Shown here: one piece after another, positions 1 to 7,233 of the stretch
Numbering within the stretch: position 1 is the stretch's first letter
Layout of the letters: every line of letters begins with the position of its first letter
NCBI GenBank assembly: GCA_030639305.1
Contig: DAOWCY010000173.1
Coordinates: 1 to 15,164, forward strand
Length of the DNA: 15,164 bases
Reading direction: 5' to 3'
Source of the DNA: JAGLQA01 sp023135565
GTDB lineage: Bacteria; Acidobacteriota; Aminicenantia; UBA2199
Position numbers and translations under genes: made by a program
The notes under the pieces: generated by a model
What the model saw: the letters and a program-made list of their open reading frames with translations, nothing else
What the model was told of the DNA's origin: nothing
Databases searched by the model: none

Positions 1-1511
1 ACCGAGTTTCTTAATAGTCAACAAATTACCGAGATTGCCGCGGGCCAGCACGGTCTGATTACCGAGAGGGTCTATCGTACGATGCAGCCGGTCGAAACCG
101 TCGTACTCATAGACCGTGGTATGCCCGTAAGAGTCAACTGATGACGCCATATTGCCGCTGCCGTCATAAGAAAAGGAGTACGCCCGCGCCCCGGTTCCGC
201 CGCCCGTTGTCATAGACGAAATCAAATCCCTGGAATTATAACTAAAAGATACGGCATTCACCGGCCCGGAAATGCCGGTCACATTATCGTTGGCGTCATA
301 GGTATAAGAGGTAGCACCGCGGCTGCTCTCGCTTTCGCTGAGCATGTTATAACGCCGGTCATAGGTATAAGACGAACTGTTTTGAACAACCCTTTCCCCG
401 GTGCCGTAAGTAGTGTTGGCAGCGGTGACCAACCCGTTCTTGTTGTAGGTATAACTACCGCTGTAAAACATGGGCGAGAACGAACCGGAGGCGCTGGTAT
501 TTTCCGAGGTCACTTCGCCGTGCTTATTGACCGAATAGCTGCTGCTGAACCCGCGGGAACTGGAATAACCGGTCAGGTTACCCACTTCATCGTGAAGGAA
601 AATTTCTTTTTCAAAAGGGGAAGAAACCGTGGCGAGATAGCCTCTGCCGCCTGCGGAGTAACCGTAGGTGCGGCTTAAGCCGGAAGGCCCGGTTTCCGAT
701 TGCAGCCTGCCGTGTTCGGTGTAGGAATACGAATAACTCACGCCGGGGATATTAGTGCTTACCCGGCAAAAATTACCTTGCTTATCCTGGCCGGATTTGG
801 TGATCTCGAGGCCGTCGGGAGTGCTTACGGACGTCACCTGGTTCCACCAGGTTTCATATCTAAAAGAGGTGGCGCGGGATAATTGCCCCGGGTCGGAGGA
901 ACCCCGCGGTCCGGGACTCTCCTGCATGGACATGAGATTCCCTTTGGGACGGTTATCCATAACAGGCCCCATATAAGAGTAATTAATGGAATTGCCTTCA
1001 GGGTAGGTGACCTTCGTAACCAGACCGTCGTCGTTATAGGCAAAGGTGGTGGCGTACCCGCCTGCGCTGATGGCAGTGGGATGCCCTTTATCATCGTGAC
1101 TAAAAGTTTTGGAATTGCCGTTCCCGTCGGTAACGGTGGCGCTTGCGCCGCAGGAAAAAGTAGTGCTGGAACCGCCGCGGTCGATGCTTACTACTTTATC
1201 CTGTTTGTCGCTGTCATAGCTGATAGACAACACCTGCTGCCCTTCGGGGTCTTTGTAAGTGAGCAGGTTGTGAGCCAGACTGATATCTTCGCTGTCCGTA
1301 GAATAGCTGTACTCTTTCACCCGCCCATGAAAATCCACTTTTTGCAAATCGCCATCTTCACTGTAGGTGTAGATGATCTCCCTGCCGCTTAAATCGATTA
1401 AGCCTTTCAAACGACCGGATTTATAAGTAACCTCCCTCTGCGCGGGGCTGCGGCGAAAACGATGCTTAAGAAACAAAACAGGACGATGGTTTTCAGGGCT
1501 GAAGCGTTCAT
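1..1511 (-). CDS. RHS/YD-repeat secreted protein, 5' part, with apparent frameshift
   Basis: The gene runs off the left edge of the window, so its C-terminus is not seen. The ATG at 1511 follows an AAAGGAG ribosome site with about 7 bases between. It opens a typical signal peptide (MNASALKTIVLFCFLSIVF, then AAA). This frame stops at 1407-1409 after 34 codons. The -1 frame is open from there to base 1 and encodes tyrosine-rich repeats of the RHS/YD type, for example YSFSYDGSGNM and TTVYEYDGFDRL near the left end. Adding one base in the four-base run at 1444-1447 would join both parts as ...AAAPAQREVTYKSG, a good signal-peptidase site followed by the repeat region. I therefore read one gene with a one-base loss, which could be real (pseudogene or phase switch) or an assembly error. 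RHS proteins form large extracellular shells that often carry a C-terminal toxin; whether this one does cannot be seen. Confidence 0.8.
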
Positions 1512-1566
1512 ATTATTTCTCCTTTAGATAATAGTTAATATGATAGCACCGATTCTTTTTTCCCGA

Positions 1567-1748
1567 AACCGTGAAAATTGTTACAGTTGGGTTTATGCTC
1601 AGATTGTGTGCGGTGCGGCGCTTTTCAGCCTATTTGCGGTTCCCCCTGCAATTTGACGGTGATATGATGAACGGCGCTATATCCGCGTCCCATCCGCCTT
1701 TTGCGCTATTTATTCCTTTCTCTTTTCGCTGTAACAATTTTTTTGGTT
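1567..1748. repeat. 182-bp segment bounded by 20-bp inverted repeats
   Basis: AACC-GTG-AAAATTGTTACAG at 1567-1586 is matched in reverse complement at 1729-1748 (AACC-AAA-AAAATTGTTACAG when read on the minus strand). This is 17 of 20 positions, with a perfect inner 13 bp. No convincing gene lies inside. The layout resembles a miniature inverted-repeat element, but I see no clear target-site duplication. A further GTTACAG occurs near 1794. A long-range RNA stem or paired protein sites are alternatives. Confidence 0.4.
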
Positions 1749-1923
1749 CGCCGCGCTGCCTTAAGTTATTGCGCCTCTTTTTCCAACACTGAATAGTTAC
1801 AGCTTTCGGCATTCCTACCGTCTTCAACGCTGCACCCAAATCAAAATATAAAGACAAGGGAGACAATCATCCAGAAATTGGGTGGTATAATATAACTAAA
1901 CGGCATAAATATTTAGAAATATG

Positions 1924-1951
1924 TTGACAAACGGAATAGTTTTAATATATC
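1924..1951 (+). promoter_or_regulatory. Possible sigma-70 promoter
   Basis: TTGACA at 1924-1929 is a perfect -35 box. TATATC at 1946-1951 follows after 16 bases as a weak -10. It points rightward toward the small gene at 2153, which would leave an untranslated leader of about 195 bases. The -10 match is poor, so this is tentative. Confidence 0.3.
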
Positions 1952-2037
1952 ATTAGCAATCATAATGGTTTGAAAAAGTTTGTTGTACAGGTACTTCAAT
2001 TATTGAAGATCATTATCATTTAATCTTTTTCGAAAGG

Positions 2038-2052
2038 CGGACGGCGTCCGCA
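2038..2052. repeat. Short palindrome, copy 1 of a dispersed repeat
   Basis: GCGGACG-G-CGTCCGC is a perfect inverted repeat with 7-bp arms around one base. The same 14 bases GCGGACGGCGTCCG recur at 8886-8899. Both copies are followed shortly by GCACCC and then an ATGA/GAG-containing stretch, so they look like members of one REP-like family. Confidence 0.45.
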
Positions 2053-2152
2053 CCCTATGAGAGGTCTGGATATTGTATATCCTATTAGGGTACCCCAAAA
2101 AATTTGAATTTTAGCAAACTTTCACAACTATGAGTAAAAGTAAGGAATGCAG

Positions 2153-2473
2153 ATGAACAAAACGACCGACCTAACATCGATGAAAACCGAAGCTGAGAAA
2201 ATAGGAAAAATTTCTATTCTACACAATTCATACAAATATTTCATTCAACATGCGCTGGTCATTCAACATGGCGAATGTTACCGGCTTCTTGTTATCCACG
2301 AATGTAAAATATTGGCGGATCAATATCATAAGACTTGTAGAGACGCCCGGATCGCTTTTATGAGATTATTCGGACAAAGACGCTGGAAAGAAACGGTGAA
2401 GCCGCACTGGAGTCCTTTATATGAACCGGGAATCGAATGCTTGAATCACCCCGCGGAAGAAGATAGGCGCTGA
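2153..2473 (+). CDS. Small protein of unknown function (106 aa)
   Basis: I do not recognise this family. The product is soluble, has no signal peptide or membrane segment, and is rich in His, Tyr and Arg. The middle (HNSYKYFIQHALVIQHGECY, then LLVIHECKILADQYH) looks like alternating strand and helix. The C-terminal part contains RLFGQRRWKETVKPHWSPLY, and the tail is charged. The start at 2153 is preferred over an in-frame ATG at 2147 because AAGGA at 2142-2146 lies 6 bases before it and directly abuts the earlier one. A nine-codon reading frame starting at 2130 ends on an overlapping ATGA at this start, so weak translational coupling is possible. It converges on the XRE regulator gene, with only 33 bases between their ends. 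Confidence 0.5.
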   Translation: MNKTTDLTSMKTEAEKIGKISILHNSYKYFIQHALVIQHGECYRLLVIHECKILADQYHKTCRDARIAFMRLFGQRRWKETVKPHWSPLYEPGIECLNHPAEEDRR

Positions 2474-2484
2474 TAAAATGATAG

Positions 2485-2509
2485 TGAGCAGTTAGATAAT
2501 AACTACTCA
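2485..2509. terminator. Possible bidirectional terminator between convergent genes
   Basis: TGAGCAGTTA (2485-2494) and TAACTACTCA (2500-2509) form a 10-bp stem with one mismatch and a GATAA loop. It overlaps the stop codon of the XRE gene. The stem is AT-rich and has no strong U-tract, so the call is weak. Confidence 0.3.
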
Positions 2510-2857
2510 ATCTATTTCTTCCTCCTGCTCCTCGTCCTGCTCTTGTTTTTTTTCTAAAAAGAGTTCTTCAATTTTCCTCAAATAATATTTAAGCTTCTTC
2601 CCCGTATCATTTCCCGCGGACGACTCTTCCTGATCTTTTAAGAACATATCGCCATTTCCGTAGAGCAGCCAATTAGCATTCACATTATACTCTCTACCGA
2701 ATTTCTGCAGGAACTGGGAATCCGGGAAACGGGCGCCGTTTTCATAACGGGATAACGTTTGATTTGTTACCTCGACGTTCCTGGAAATTTCATCCTGGCT
2801 CAGTTCCAGGAATTTACGAATTTCTTTCAGTCTATAACCGATACTTTCTGAACCCAT
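2507..2857 (-). CDS. XRE-family helix-turn-helix transcriptional regulator (116 aa)
   Basis: Residues about 7-62 form a Cro/cI-type helix-turn-helix domain. The start (IGYRLKEIRKFLELSQDEIS), the recognition part (VTNQTLSRYENGARFPD) and a fourth-helix region (FLQKFGREYNVNANWLLYGNG) are all typical of DNA-binding XRE regulators. Residues about 75-116 form a charged helix ending in a strongly acidic run of Glu, Asp and Gln, probably for dimerisation or partner binding. AAGGGG lies about 8 bases before the ATG at 2857. Upstream, near-identical repeats (2891-2933) could be operator sites for self-regulation. Its target is unknown; the gene stands alone between the small unknown gene and the membrane-protein gene, and there is no phage gene nearby. 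Confidence 0.85.
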   Translation of the reverse strand: MGSESIGYRLKEIRKFLELSQDEISRNVEVTNQTLSRYENGARFPDSQFLQKFGREYNVNANWLLYGNGDMFLKDQEESSAGNDTGKKLKYYLRKIEELFLEKKQEQDEEQEEEID

Positions 2858-2890
2858 TTATAAATCCCCTTGTACCTGGACAAAAACTTT

Positions 2891-2933
2891 TAATGCCAAA
2901 CGGCACAATAAAAAAACCAATAATGCCAAAAGG
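2891..2933 (-). promoter_or_regulatory. Paired direct repeats in the XRE gene leader, possible operators
   Basis: TAATGCCAAACGG (2891-2903) and TAATGCCAAAAGG (2921-2933) are near-identical and exactly 30 bp apart, close to three helical turns. The first also contains TGCC-AAAC-GGCA, a small dyad. They lie between the candidate promoter and the start codon of the regulator gene, a common place for autoregulatory operators. That they bind this protein is inference. Confidence 0.4.
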
Positions 2934-2966
2934 TCGAATATTTCACTATTATCGTACATATTGATA

Positions 2967-2995
2967 ATTTTAGTACATAAACAGCTTAATTGCAA
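2967..2995 (-). promoter_or_regulatory. Possible promoter of the XRE gene
   Basis: On the minus strand, TTGCAA (2995-2990), 17 bases, then TAAAAT (2972-2967). The predicted start is near 2960, giving a leader of about 100 bases that holds the two direct repeats. The box matches are moderate. Confidence 0.35.
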
Positions 2996-3062
2996 CCTTA
3001 AATCCGATTTTTTTTGAATAACGCGCTTAACTGCTCCTCGCCGATTCCAGGCGCAGCTATTC

Positions 3063-3125
3063 TTATCTTGAAAATATGCGGAAGTTCCAAATAGCAATAA
3101 ACGAAATTTCGCCGGGTCTTTTCAT
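3063..3125 (-). CDS. Possible tiny ORF (20 aa) directly after the TSP-C-like gene
   Basis: An ATG at 3125 follows GGAGG (part of the final codons of the gene upstream) at a normal distance and encodes MKRPGEISFIAIWNFRIFSR before TAA. The good ribosome site is the only support. The peptide matches nothing I know, and GGAGG there may simply encode the Gly-Gly end of the preceding protein. Confidence 0.15.
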   Translation of the reverse strand: MKRPGEISFIAIWNFRIFSR

Positions 3126-3126
3126 T

Positions 3127-3981
3127 TTAACTACCTCCTTCCCGGCTAGTTCTCTTAAATTTAAGGAACAATACCACGATAGAAGCCGAAATAAGAAGCA
3201 GTAGTAAAATTAACCACCAGAAAATAGCGCCGGAACTATCTAACCGTACGGTATGGAATCCGCGGTACACCACATTGCCCTGGGAAAAATTATAAAAGCC
3301 GAATTTCCCTTTAATAAAAGTGCTGTGTGGCATGGTTTTATCTAATATGACCCGCTTGCCGTCTTTCACTACGATGCGAAATTCGTTGGGGGAAAAATCC
3401 AGCTTGAAGAGGTAAGTTTTATCGCACTGCCAACCTTCGGTAGGTTCGTAATGCAGTAAGGTAACTTTTTCCGTGCCCTTCGTATCCCAGAGGTCTTTGC
3501 CGTCAAAAGGTACGCCGGGTTTAAGATTACCGGAGCCCGGGCCCCGGTAAGGCGTATTAACGATTTTGACGGCCATCCCTTTTTTAGCTGTTCCCACTGC
3601 GCTGTCGTCCTGGCGCCTGGCTTTCCAGTCGAAGAGGTAAAACTGGCCGGGATTTTGATAGCCGAATACGAAACCTACCAGGTCATCGTCGGAACTGTTT
3701 TTCATCATCCAGGCGCCTGAAATACGGATATGCTGGATATCCCATTCGCTGACGAAAATAGAGGGGTCGGCATTCACGGTTTGTTCGACCGATTGTTTAT
3801 CTTCGCTCAGTACCCACTTCGCTTCCGGCTGGCTATTGGCGGGATAGTCGTAGTTGACCGCGGTCCACCTAAGCAGATCTACTGCTCCTTTGCCAAAGCG
3901 TCCCGATTTATCGACGCATCCCGGAAGAGCCGCCGCCACAAGTCCCACAATTAGTAAAACGTTTATTAACCTTTGTTTCAT
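3127..3981 (-). CDS. Exported, membrane-anchored protein with thrombospondin-C-terminal-like domain
   Basis: The chosen start (MKQRLINVLLIVGL, 284 aa) is 15 codons inside the longest frame. A TTGAAA-17-TACAAT promoter sits exactly so that this ATG is at +1, whereas a longer form would start upstream of the transcript. The N-terminus is a signal peptide ending in AALPGC, possibly a lipobox, though Pro at -2 is unusual. The body (about residues 50-245) resembles the thrombospondin C-terminal L-type-lectin-like beta-sandwich: VGFVFGYQNPGQFYLFDWKA, a basic strand near RIVVKDGKRVILDKT, and the closing KFGFYNFSQGNVVYRGF. Residues about 253-274 (FWWLILLLLLISASIVVLFL) are a membrane helix followed by a short basic tail. 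The domain therefore probably faces outside and is tethered at the C-terminus and perhaps also by lipid. Its ligand is unknown. It lies downstream of the FN3 lipoprotein, separated by hairpin repeats and with its own promoter. Confidence 0.75.
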   Translation of the reverse strand: MKQRLINVLLIVGLVAAALPGCVDKSGRFGKGAVDLLRWTAVNYDYPANSQPEAKWVLSEDKQSVEQTVNADPSIFVSEWDIQHIRISGAWMMKNSSDDDLVGFVFGYQNPGQFYLFDWKARRQDDSAVGTAKKGMAVKIVNTPYRGPGSGNLKPGVPFDGKDLWDTKGTEKVTLLHYEPTEGWQCDKTYLFKLDFSPNEFRIVVKDGKRVILDKTMPHSTFIKGKFGFYNFSQGNVVYRGFHTVRLDSSGAIFWWLILLLLLISASIVVLFLKFKRTSREGGS

Positions 3982-3987
3982 ACCATG

Positions 3988-4016
3988 ATTGTACAAAAAG
4001 TAAAACAAAATTTCAA
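3988..4016 (-). promoter_or_regulatory. Promoter of a leaderless mRNA for the TSP-C-like gene
   Basis: On the minus strand: TTGAAA (4016-4011), 17 bases, TACAAT (3993-3988), then the six bases CATGGT, then ATG (3981). The A of ATG falls at the expected +1. No Shine-Dalgarno sequence precedes it. The spacing matches two other genes in this window. Confidence 0.6.
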
Positions 4017-4030
4017 CCCCCGGCACCCCT

Positions 4031-4108
4031 GCTGCGAAGCAGCTAATAGGTTCCCCGTGCCACGGGGCTGCTGCGAAGCAGCTAATAGGCTCCCCGTGCA
4101 GTGGGGCT
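4031..4108. repeat. Two tandem copies of a 39-bp double-hairpin repeat
   Basis: The unit begins GCTGCGAAGCAGCTAATAGG and is repeated at 4031-4069 and 4070-4108 with four base differences. Each unit holds two small hairpins. One is a GC-rich stem with CTGCT-GCGA-AGCAG geometry. The other is CCCCGTG-C-CACGGGG in copy 1; in copy 2 (CCCCGTGCAGTGGGG) only four C-G pairs and G-T wobbles remain. The array lies two bases after the stop codon of the FN3 lipoprotein, so it may act as terminator or 3'-end stabiliser. It looks REP-like. Confidence 0.6.
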
Positions 4109-4110
4109 GT

Positions 4111-5181
4111 TTAAAACTTTTCTTTAACGATGTTCGACCTTTTGCTTTCATTATCTTTGTCATCCACAGCGGTGATACAATAAAAATAAGTGACGCCCGC
4201 GTTTACTTTACTGTCTTTATAATAGTTATCGCTAACTTTGCCCGCAATGGGTTTAAGCTCTTCATTTTTGAGGCGGTCGGATTTCCGGTAAACCACATAA
4301 TGGGAAAAATCTTTTTCCCCGGTTTTTTCCCAGGTTATAAACATATGGTCTTTGTGCTTAAACACAACCAGGTTCTGCGGCGGTTCGGGAGGGAACACAT
4401 CGGTGAGCTCGAGCACAGCGGTATTCGACGGTTCGCTTTCGATGGCGGCGGAACCGGTTACCGATACATAATATGAATACTCGCCATCCATGCCGGTATC
4501 ACTGTCTTCATAATATTCGTACAATAGGGCGTCTTTATTCAACAGGGTGAAATCTTCTTCCTGCTCCCCTGTCTCTTCAACTCCTACTACTTTCCTATAC
4601 ACTTTATACCCGGCAATTTTTTTTATCTTATTACCAGATCGGTCTAAGCCCGGTTTGGTCCATTTGAGCTTTATAACTTTGTTCTCCCTGAGTACTGTAA
4701 GGTCGCTAATAGGCTTTACCGGGACTATGGTTTTTATAGACCGGATTGTGCTCAAGGGAGATTTTTTCTTGCCGTAATAGTATCGAAGGGCAAAATAATG
4801 AATCTTGTCGTTCAACTCTTTCAATTTGAAAGGAATTTTTAAGAAGTAAGTTTTCTCTTTTTGAATGAGATCGTCTAATTTGCGTTTCTTGAGCAAAATC
4901 GATTTTTTCCTGAATTTATTCTCCGCTATCTCTTTATCGGAATAGTAGACCAGGATTTTCCCTATATTCTCAAACTCAAATACGCTCTCCTGGTCCGATA
5001 AGTAACCGGGGAAACTCCATTCTAAACAGATTTCCTGCCCCAACTGGCGCAATTTAAAACTCTCAACCTGGAGCGGTAATTTTTCCGCTTCTAATTTTAA
5101 GGGGCCTTTCTTGCCGCAGCTTAACAAACAAGAACAACATAACACTATAATTAGCATCAAAAAGTTAAGTTTTTTTACCAT
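4111..5181 (-). CDS. Fibronectin type III lipoprotein (356 aa)
   Basis: AAGGAG lies 8-9 bases before the ATG at 5181. The N-terminus has a Lys-containing head, a hydrophobic core and lipobox LLSC with Cys22 as the lipidated residue, followed by GKKGPL, a start reminiscent of LptM/YifL-type small lipoproteins (CG.KGPL). The rest is at least two clear FN3-like beta-sandwiches: about 152-262 (ISDLTVLRENKVIKLKWTKP, GYKVYRK, YSYYVSVT) and about 265-356 (PPEPPQNLVVFKHKDHMFIT, HYVVYRKSD, TYFYCITAVDDKDNESKRSN). A more divergent one lies at about 35-150 (ICLEWSFPGYL, HYFALRYYYGKKKSP). It is probably a periplasmic or surface scaffold with no enzyme motif. It follows hslU on the same strand, and lipoproteins next to hslUV are not unusual, but a functional tie is not shown. 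Co-transcription may be limited by the hairpin after hslU. Confidence 0.8.
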   Translation of the reverse strand: MVKKLNFLMLIIVLCCSCLLSCGKKGPLKLEAEKLPLQVESFKLRQLGQEICLEWSFPGYLSDQESVFEFENIGKILVYYSDKEIAENKFRKKSILLKKRKLDDLIQKEKTYFLKIPFKLKELNDKIHYFALRYYYGKKKSPLSTIRSIKTIVPVKPISDLTVLRENKVIKLKWTKPGLDRSGNKIKKIAGYKVYRKVVGVEETGEQEEDFTLLNKDALLYEYYEDSDTGMDGEYSYYVSVTGSAAIESEPSNTAVLELTDVFPPEPPQNLVVFKHKDHMFITWEKTGEKDFSHYVVYRKSDRLKNEELKPIAGKVSDNYYKDSKVNAGVTYFYCITAVDDKDNESKRSNIVKEKF

Positions 5182-5200
5182 ATTTCTAAACTCCTTTCTT

Positions 5201-5224
5201 GCCTCCGGCAGCCCTGCCGGGGGC
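5201..5224. repeat. Strong GC hairpin upstream of the FN3 lipoprotein gene
   Basis: GCCTCCGGCAG (5201-5211) pairs with CTGCCGGGGGC (5214-5224) around a two-base loop: 11 bp with one G-T wobble. It lies about 20 bases upstream of the lipoprotein start and adjoins another inverted repeat (5225-5244). It is probably a REP-like intergenic element or an attenuating stem. Confidence 0.45.
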
Positions 5225-5244
5225 CAAACTTTTGAAAAAGTTTG
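5225..5244. repeat. Perfect 9-bp inverted repeat
   Basis: CAAACTTTT-GA-AAAAGTTTG is a perfect 20-bp dyad. Its right 14 bases (TTTGAAAAAGTTTG) also occur at 1969-1982 without the left arm. It directly abuts the GC hairpin at 5201-5224, so the two may form one composite repeat element. Confidence 0.4.
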
Positions 5245-5290
5245 ATCAAAACTTCTTATGATAAAAAATCAAAAGCGCCCCCCATAGGAC

Positions 5291-5305
5291 ACCCCCGCCG
5301 GGGGT
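5291..5305 (-). terminator. Hairpin directly after the hslU stop codon
   Basis: On the minus strand ACCCCC-GGC-GGGGGT begins at the very next base after the TAG stop (5306-5308). The T-rich stretch TTTTGATTTTTT comes only some 15 bases later. It may be a weak intrinsic terminator or a 3'-end stabilising stem for the hslVU transcript. Confidence 0.4.
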
Positions 5306-6685
5306 CTACAAGATGTACTTGCTCAGGTCGGTATCCTGGACGATTCCTTCTACCCGCTCCGCTACATAGGTTTTGTCGATCTTGACTTTGCCCTTCTCTA
5401 CATCGGAGGCGTCGAAAGATATTTCTTCCAGCACTTTCTCCATGATGGTGTAAAGACGCCGTGCGCCGATGTTCTCGGCTGTGGAGTTCAAATCCTCCGA
5501 AAGCCGGGCGATCTCTTCTACCGAGTCATCGGTATAAATCAATTCCAGCCCTTCCGTGCCTAACAGGGCGATAGATTGTTTGACCAGCGCATTTTTCGGT
5601 TCGGTGAGAATTCTGACAAAATCTTTCTTGCTCAGGGAGTCGAGTTCCACCCGGATAGGAAAACGGCCTTGCAATTCGGGGATCAAATCCGCCGGTTTGG
5701 TGACATGGAAAGCGCCGGCTCCGATAAATAAAATATGATCGGTTTTGACCATTCCATAGCGGGTGTTGACCGTGGTGCCTTCGATGATGGGCAGCAAGTC
5801 CCGCTGCACACCTTCCCTGGAAACCATGGGACCACCGCCGCCGCCTTCCCGGCCGGCCACTTTATCGATCTCATCTAAGAATACGATGCCCATTTGCTCT
5901 ACCCTGTCGATGGCTGTGGCGGAGACTTCGTCCATATCTAAGAGCCTGTCCTGTTCTTCTTTTACTAAATAATCCAGGGCTTCTTCAACGGTCATGTTCC
6001 GTTTTTTGGGAGCACCGCCGCCGCCGCCGAACATGCCGGGCATCATCTCGCTGATGCTGATGCCGATCTCTTCTGCGCCGGAGGAAGAAAAAATCTCGAA
6101 TGGGGCATTAAATGAGGGCTTTACTTCGACTTCAACCATACGGTCGTTTAATTTGCCGGATTTTAATAATTTTCTCAGTTTCTCTTTGGTTTCTTTGAAC
6201 CTATCGTCTTCGATACCCAATTCCGCTGCCGGGCCTTTGACTTTTTTCTTTTCCGGGAGCAGGATAGATAGTATTTGTTCTTCCGCATTCCGTTTGGCTT
6301 TGTCTTTAAGGGACTCCATCTTTTCTTCTTTGACCAGGTCTATCGCTATCCTGACTAAGTCGCGGATCATGGATTCCACGTCCCGGCCTACATAACCTAC
6401 TTCGGTGAATTTCGATGCTTCTATTTTGATAAAAGGTGAACCGGCTAACCTGGCCAGGCGGCGGGCAATTTCGGTTTTTCCTACGCCCGTGGGGCCGATC
6501 ATCAATATATTTTTGGGGATGATGTCGTCGGCTATCTCTTTGGAGAGCTGCTGCCGCCGGTACCTGTTTCTCAGGGCTACGGCTACCGCTCTTTTGGCTT
6601 TTTTCTGGCCTATAATATAGAGGTCGAGGGCTTTCACGATCTCCTTGGGGGTTAGATTCATACTTTTTTCTTGCAATTCTTCCAT
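5306..6685 (-). CDS. hslU: ATP-dependent protease ATPase subunit HslU (ClpY)
   Basis: HslU is the hexameric AAA+ unfoldase that threads cytoplasmic proteins into the HslV peptidase. All landmarks are present in 459 residues (usual length about 440-460): the N-terminal block LTPKEIVKALDLYIIGQ, Walker A GPTGVGKT at 64-71, the pore loop GYVG at 97-100, a helical I-domain insertion with a Gly-rich part (about 130-255), Walker B FLDEID with Asp271-Glu272, sensor-2 region GARRL at 407-411, and the C-terminal tail DLSKYIL that docks in HslV. ATG 6685 overlaps the TAA of hslV by one base (TAATG), with GAGG a few bases before inside hslV. A second ATG eight codons in would also give a normal-length protein but has no ribosome site. 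It is translationally coupled to hslV. Nothing is missing. Confidence 0.98.
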   Translation of the reverse strand: MEELQEKSMNLTPKEIVKALDLYIIGQKKAKRAVAVALRNRYRRQQLSKEIADDIIPKNILMIGPTGVGKTEIARRLARLAGSPFIKIEASKFTEVGYVGRDVESMIRDLVRIAIDLVKEEKMESLKDKAKRNAEEQILSILLPEKKKVKGPAAELGIEDDRFKETKEKLRKLLKSGKLNDRMVEVEVKPSFNAPFEIFSSSGAEEIGISISEMMPGMFGGGGGAPKKRNMTVEEALDYLVKEEQDRLLDMDEVSATAIDRVEQMGIVFLDEIDKVAGREGGGGGPMVSREGVQRDLLPIIEGTTVNTRYGMVKTDHILFIGAGAFHVTKPADLIPELQGRFPIRVELDSLSKKDFVRILTEPKNALVKQSIALLGTEGLELIYTDDSVEEIARLSEDLNSTAENIGARRLYTIMEKVLEEISFDASDVEKGKVKIDKTYVAERVEGIVQDTDLSKYIL

Positions 6686-7227
6686 TATAGTACCTCTATA
6701 GTAAATTTTTGATTGGTGTATATGCAGATGTCGGCTGCGATTCCCAGCGCCTTCTCAACGATCTCTTTAGTGTCCAAATCGGAAAACCTCTTTAATGCCA
6801 GCGCTGCGGCGTGGGCATAAGGGCCGCCGGAGCCGATGGCCAGCACATTTTCGTCGGGTTCGATAATATCCCCGGAACCGGAAAGGATAAAAAGTTTTTC
6901 TTTATCCGCTACTATCAGCATGGCTTCTAATCTTCTTAAGATTTTGTCGGTGCGCCAATCTTTGGAAAGTTCGATGGCGGCACGCTGTAGATTGCCGTTG
7001 TATTCATCCAATTTGCCTTCGAACCTCTGGAACAGGGAAAAGGCGTCGGATGTGGAACCGGCGAAACCGGCCAGTACTTTATCGTGGTAGAGGCGGCGAA
7101 TTTTTTTGGCGCCGTGTTTCAGTACTGTATCACCTAAGGAGACCTGTCCGTCTGCTCCGATCACTACTTTATCTTTATGCTTGAGGCATAAAACTGTCGT
7201 ACTTCGTATTTTATTTTTGTTTCTCAT
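6685..7227 (-). CDS. hslV: ATP-dependent protease peptidase subunit HslV (ClpQ)
   Basis: HslV is the proteasome-beta-like dodecameric threonine peptidase that degrades substrates fed by HslU. The catalytic threonine is Thr10 in RS-TTVLCLKH, so the protein carries a nine-residue propeptide (MRNKNKIRS) rather than only the Met of the E. coli enzyme. Propeptides are known in other bacteria. Family motifs follow in order: VVIGADGQVSLGDTVLKHGA, KVLAGFAGSTSDAFSLF, ELSKDWRTDKILRRLEAML, LAIGSGGPYAHAAALAL and ADICIYTNQKFTIEVL. The 180-residue length is normal. No Shine-Dalgarno sequence lies at the right distance. Instead a TTGACT-17-TAGAAT promoter puts the A of ATG at +1, so the message is probably leaderless. 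First gene of the hslVU operon. Confidence 0.98.
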   Translation of the reverse strand: MRNKNKIRSTTVLCLKHKDKVVIGADGQVSLGDTVLKHGAKKIRRLYHDKVLAGFAGSTSDAFSLFQRFEGKLDEYNGNLQRAAIELSKDWRTDKILRRLEAMLIVADKEKLFILSGSGDIIEPDENVLAIGSGGPYAHAAALALKRFSDLDTKEIVEKALGIAADICIYTNQKFTIEVL

Positions 7228-7233
7228 GGGGTA

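Noticed and set aside
382..1392. Plus-strand open frames opposite the RHS gene (382-678, 700-882, 883-1392)
   Set aside because: They lie antisense to a clear YD-repeat coding frame, have no ribosome sites and show no recognisable motifs.
1969..1982. TTTGAAAAAGTTTG shared with 5231-5244 as a second dispersed repeat family
   Set aside because: Only 14 AT-rich bases match, and the inverted partner present at 5225 is missing here, so chance cannot be excluded.
2858..3097. 79-codon minus-strand frame ending directly before the XRE start, with a hydrophobic stretch
   Set aside because: It needs a TTG start without a ribosome site, and an internal ATG at 2959 has none either. The hydrophobic residues come from the two TTTGGCATTA repeats, which are better explained as regulatory DNA.
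3973..4476. Plus-strand open frame of 167 codons
   Set aside because: It crosses the tandem hairpin repeats and lies antisense to the FN3 lipoprotein, with no motif or ribosome site.
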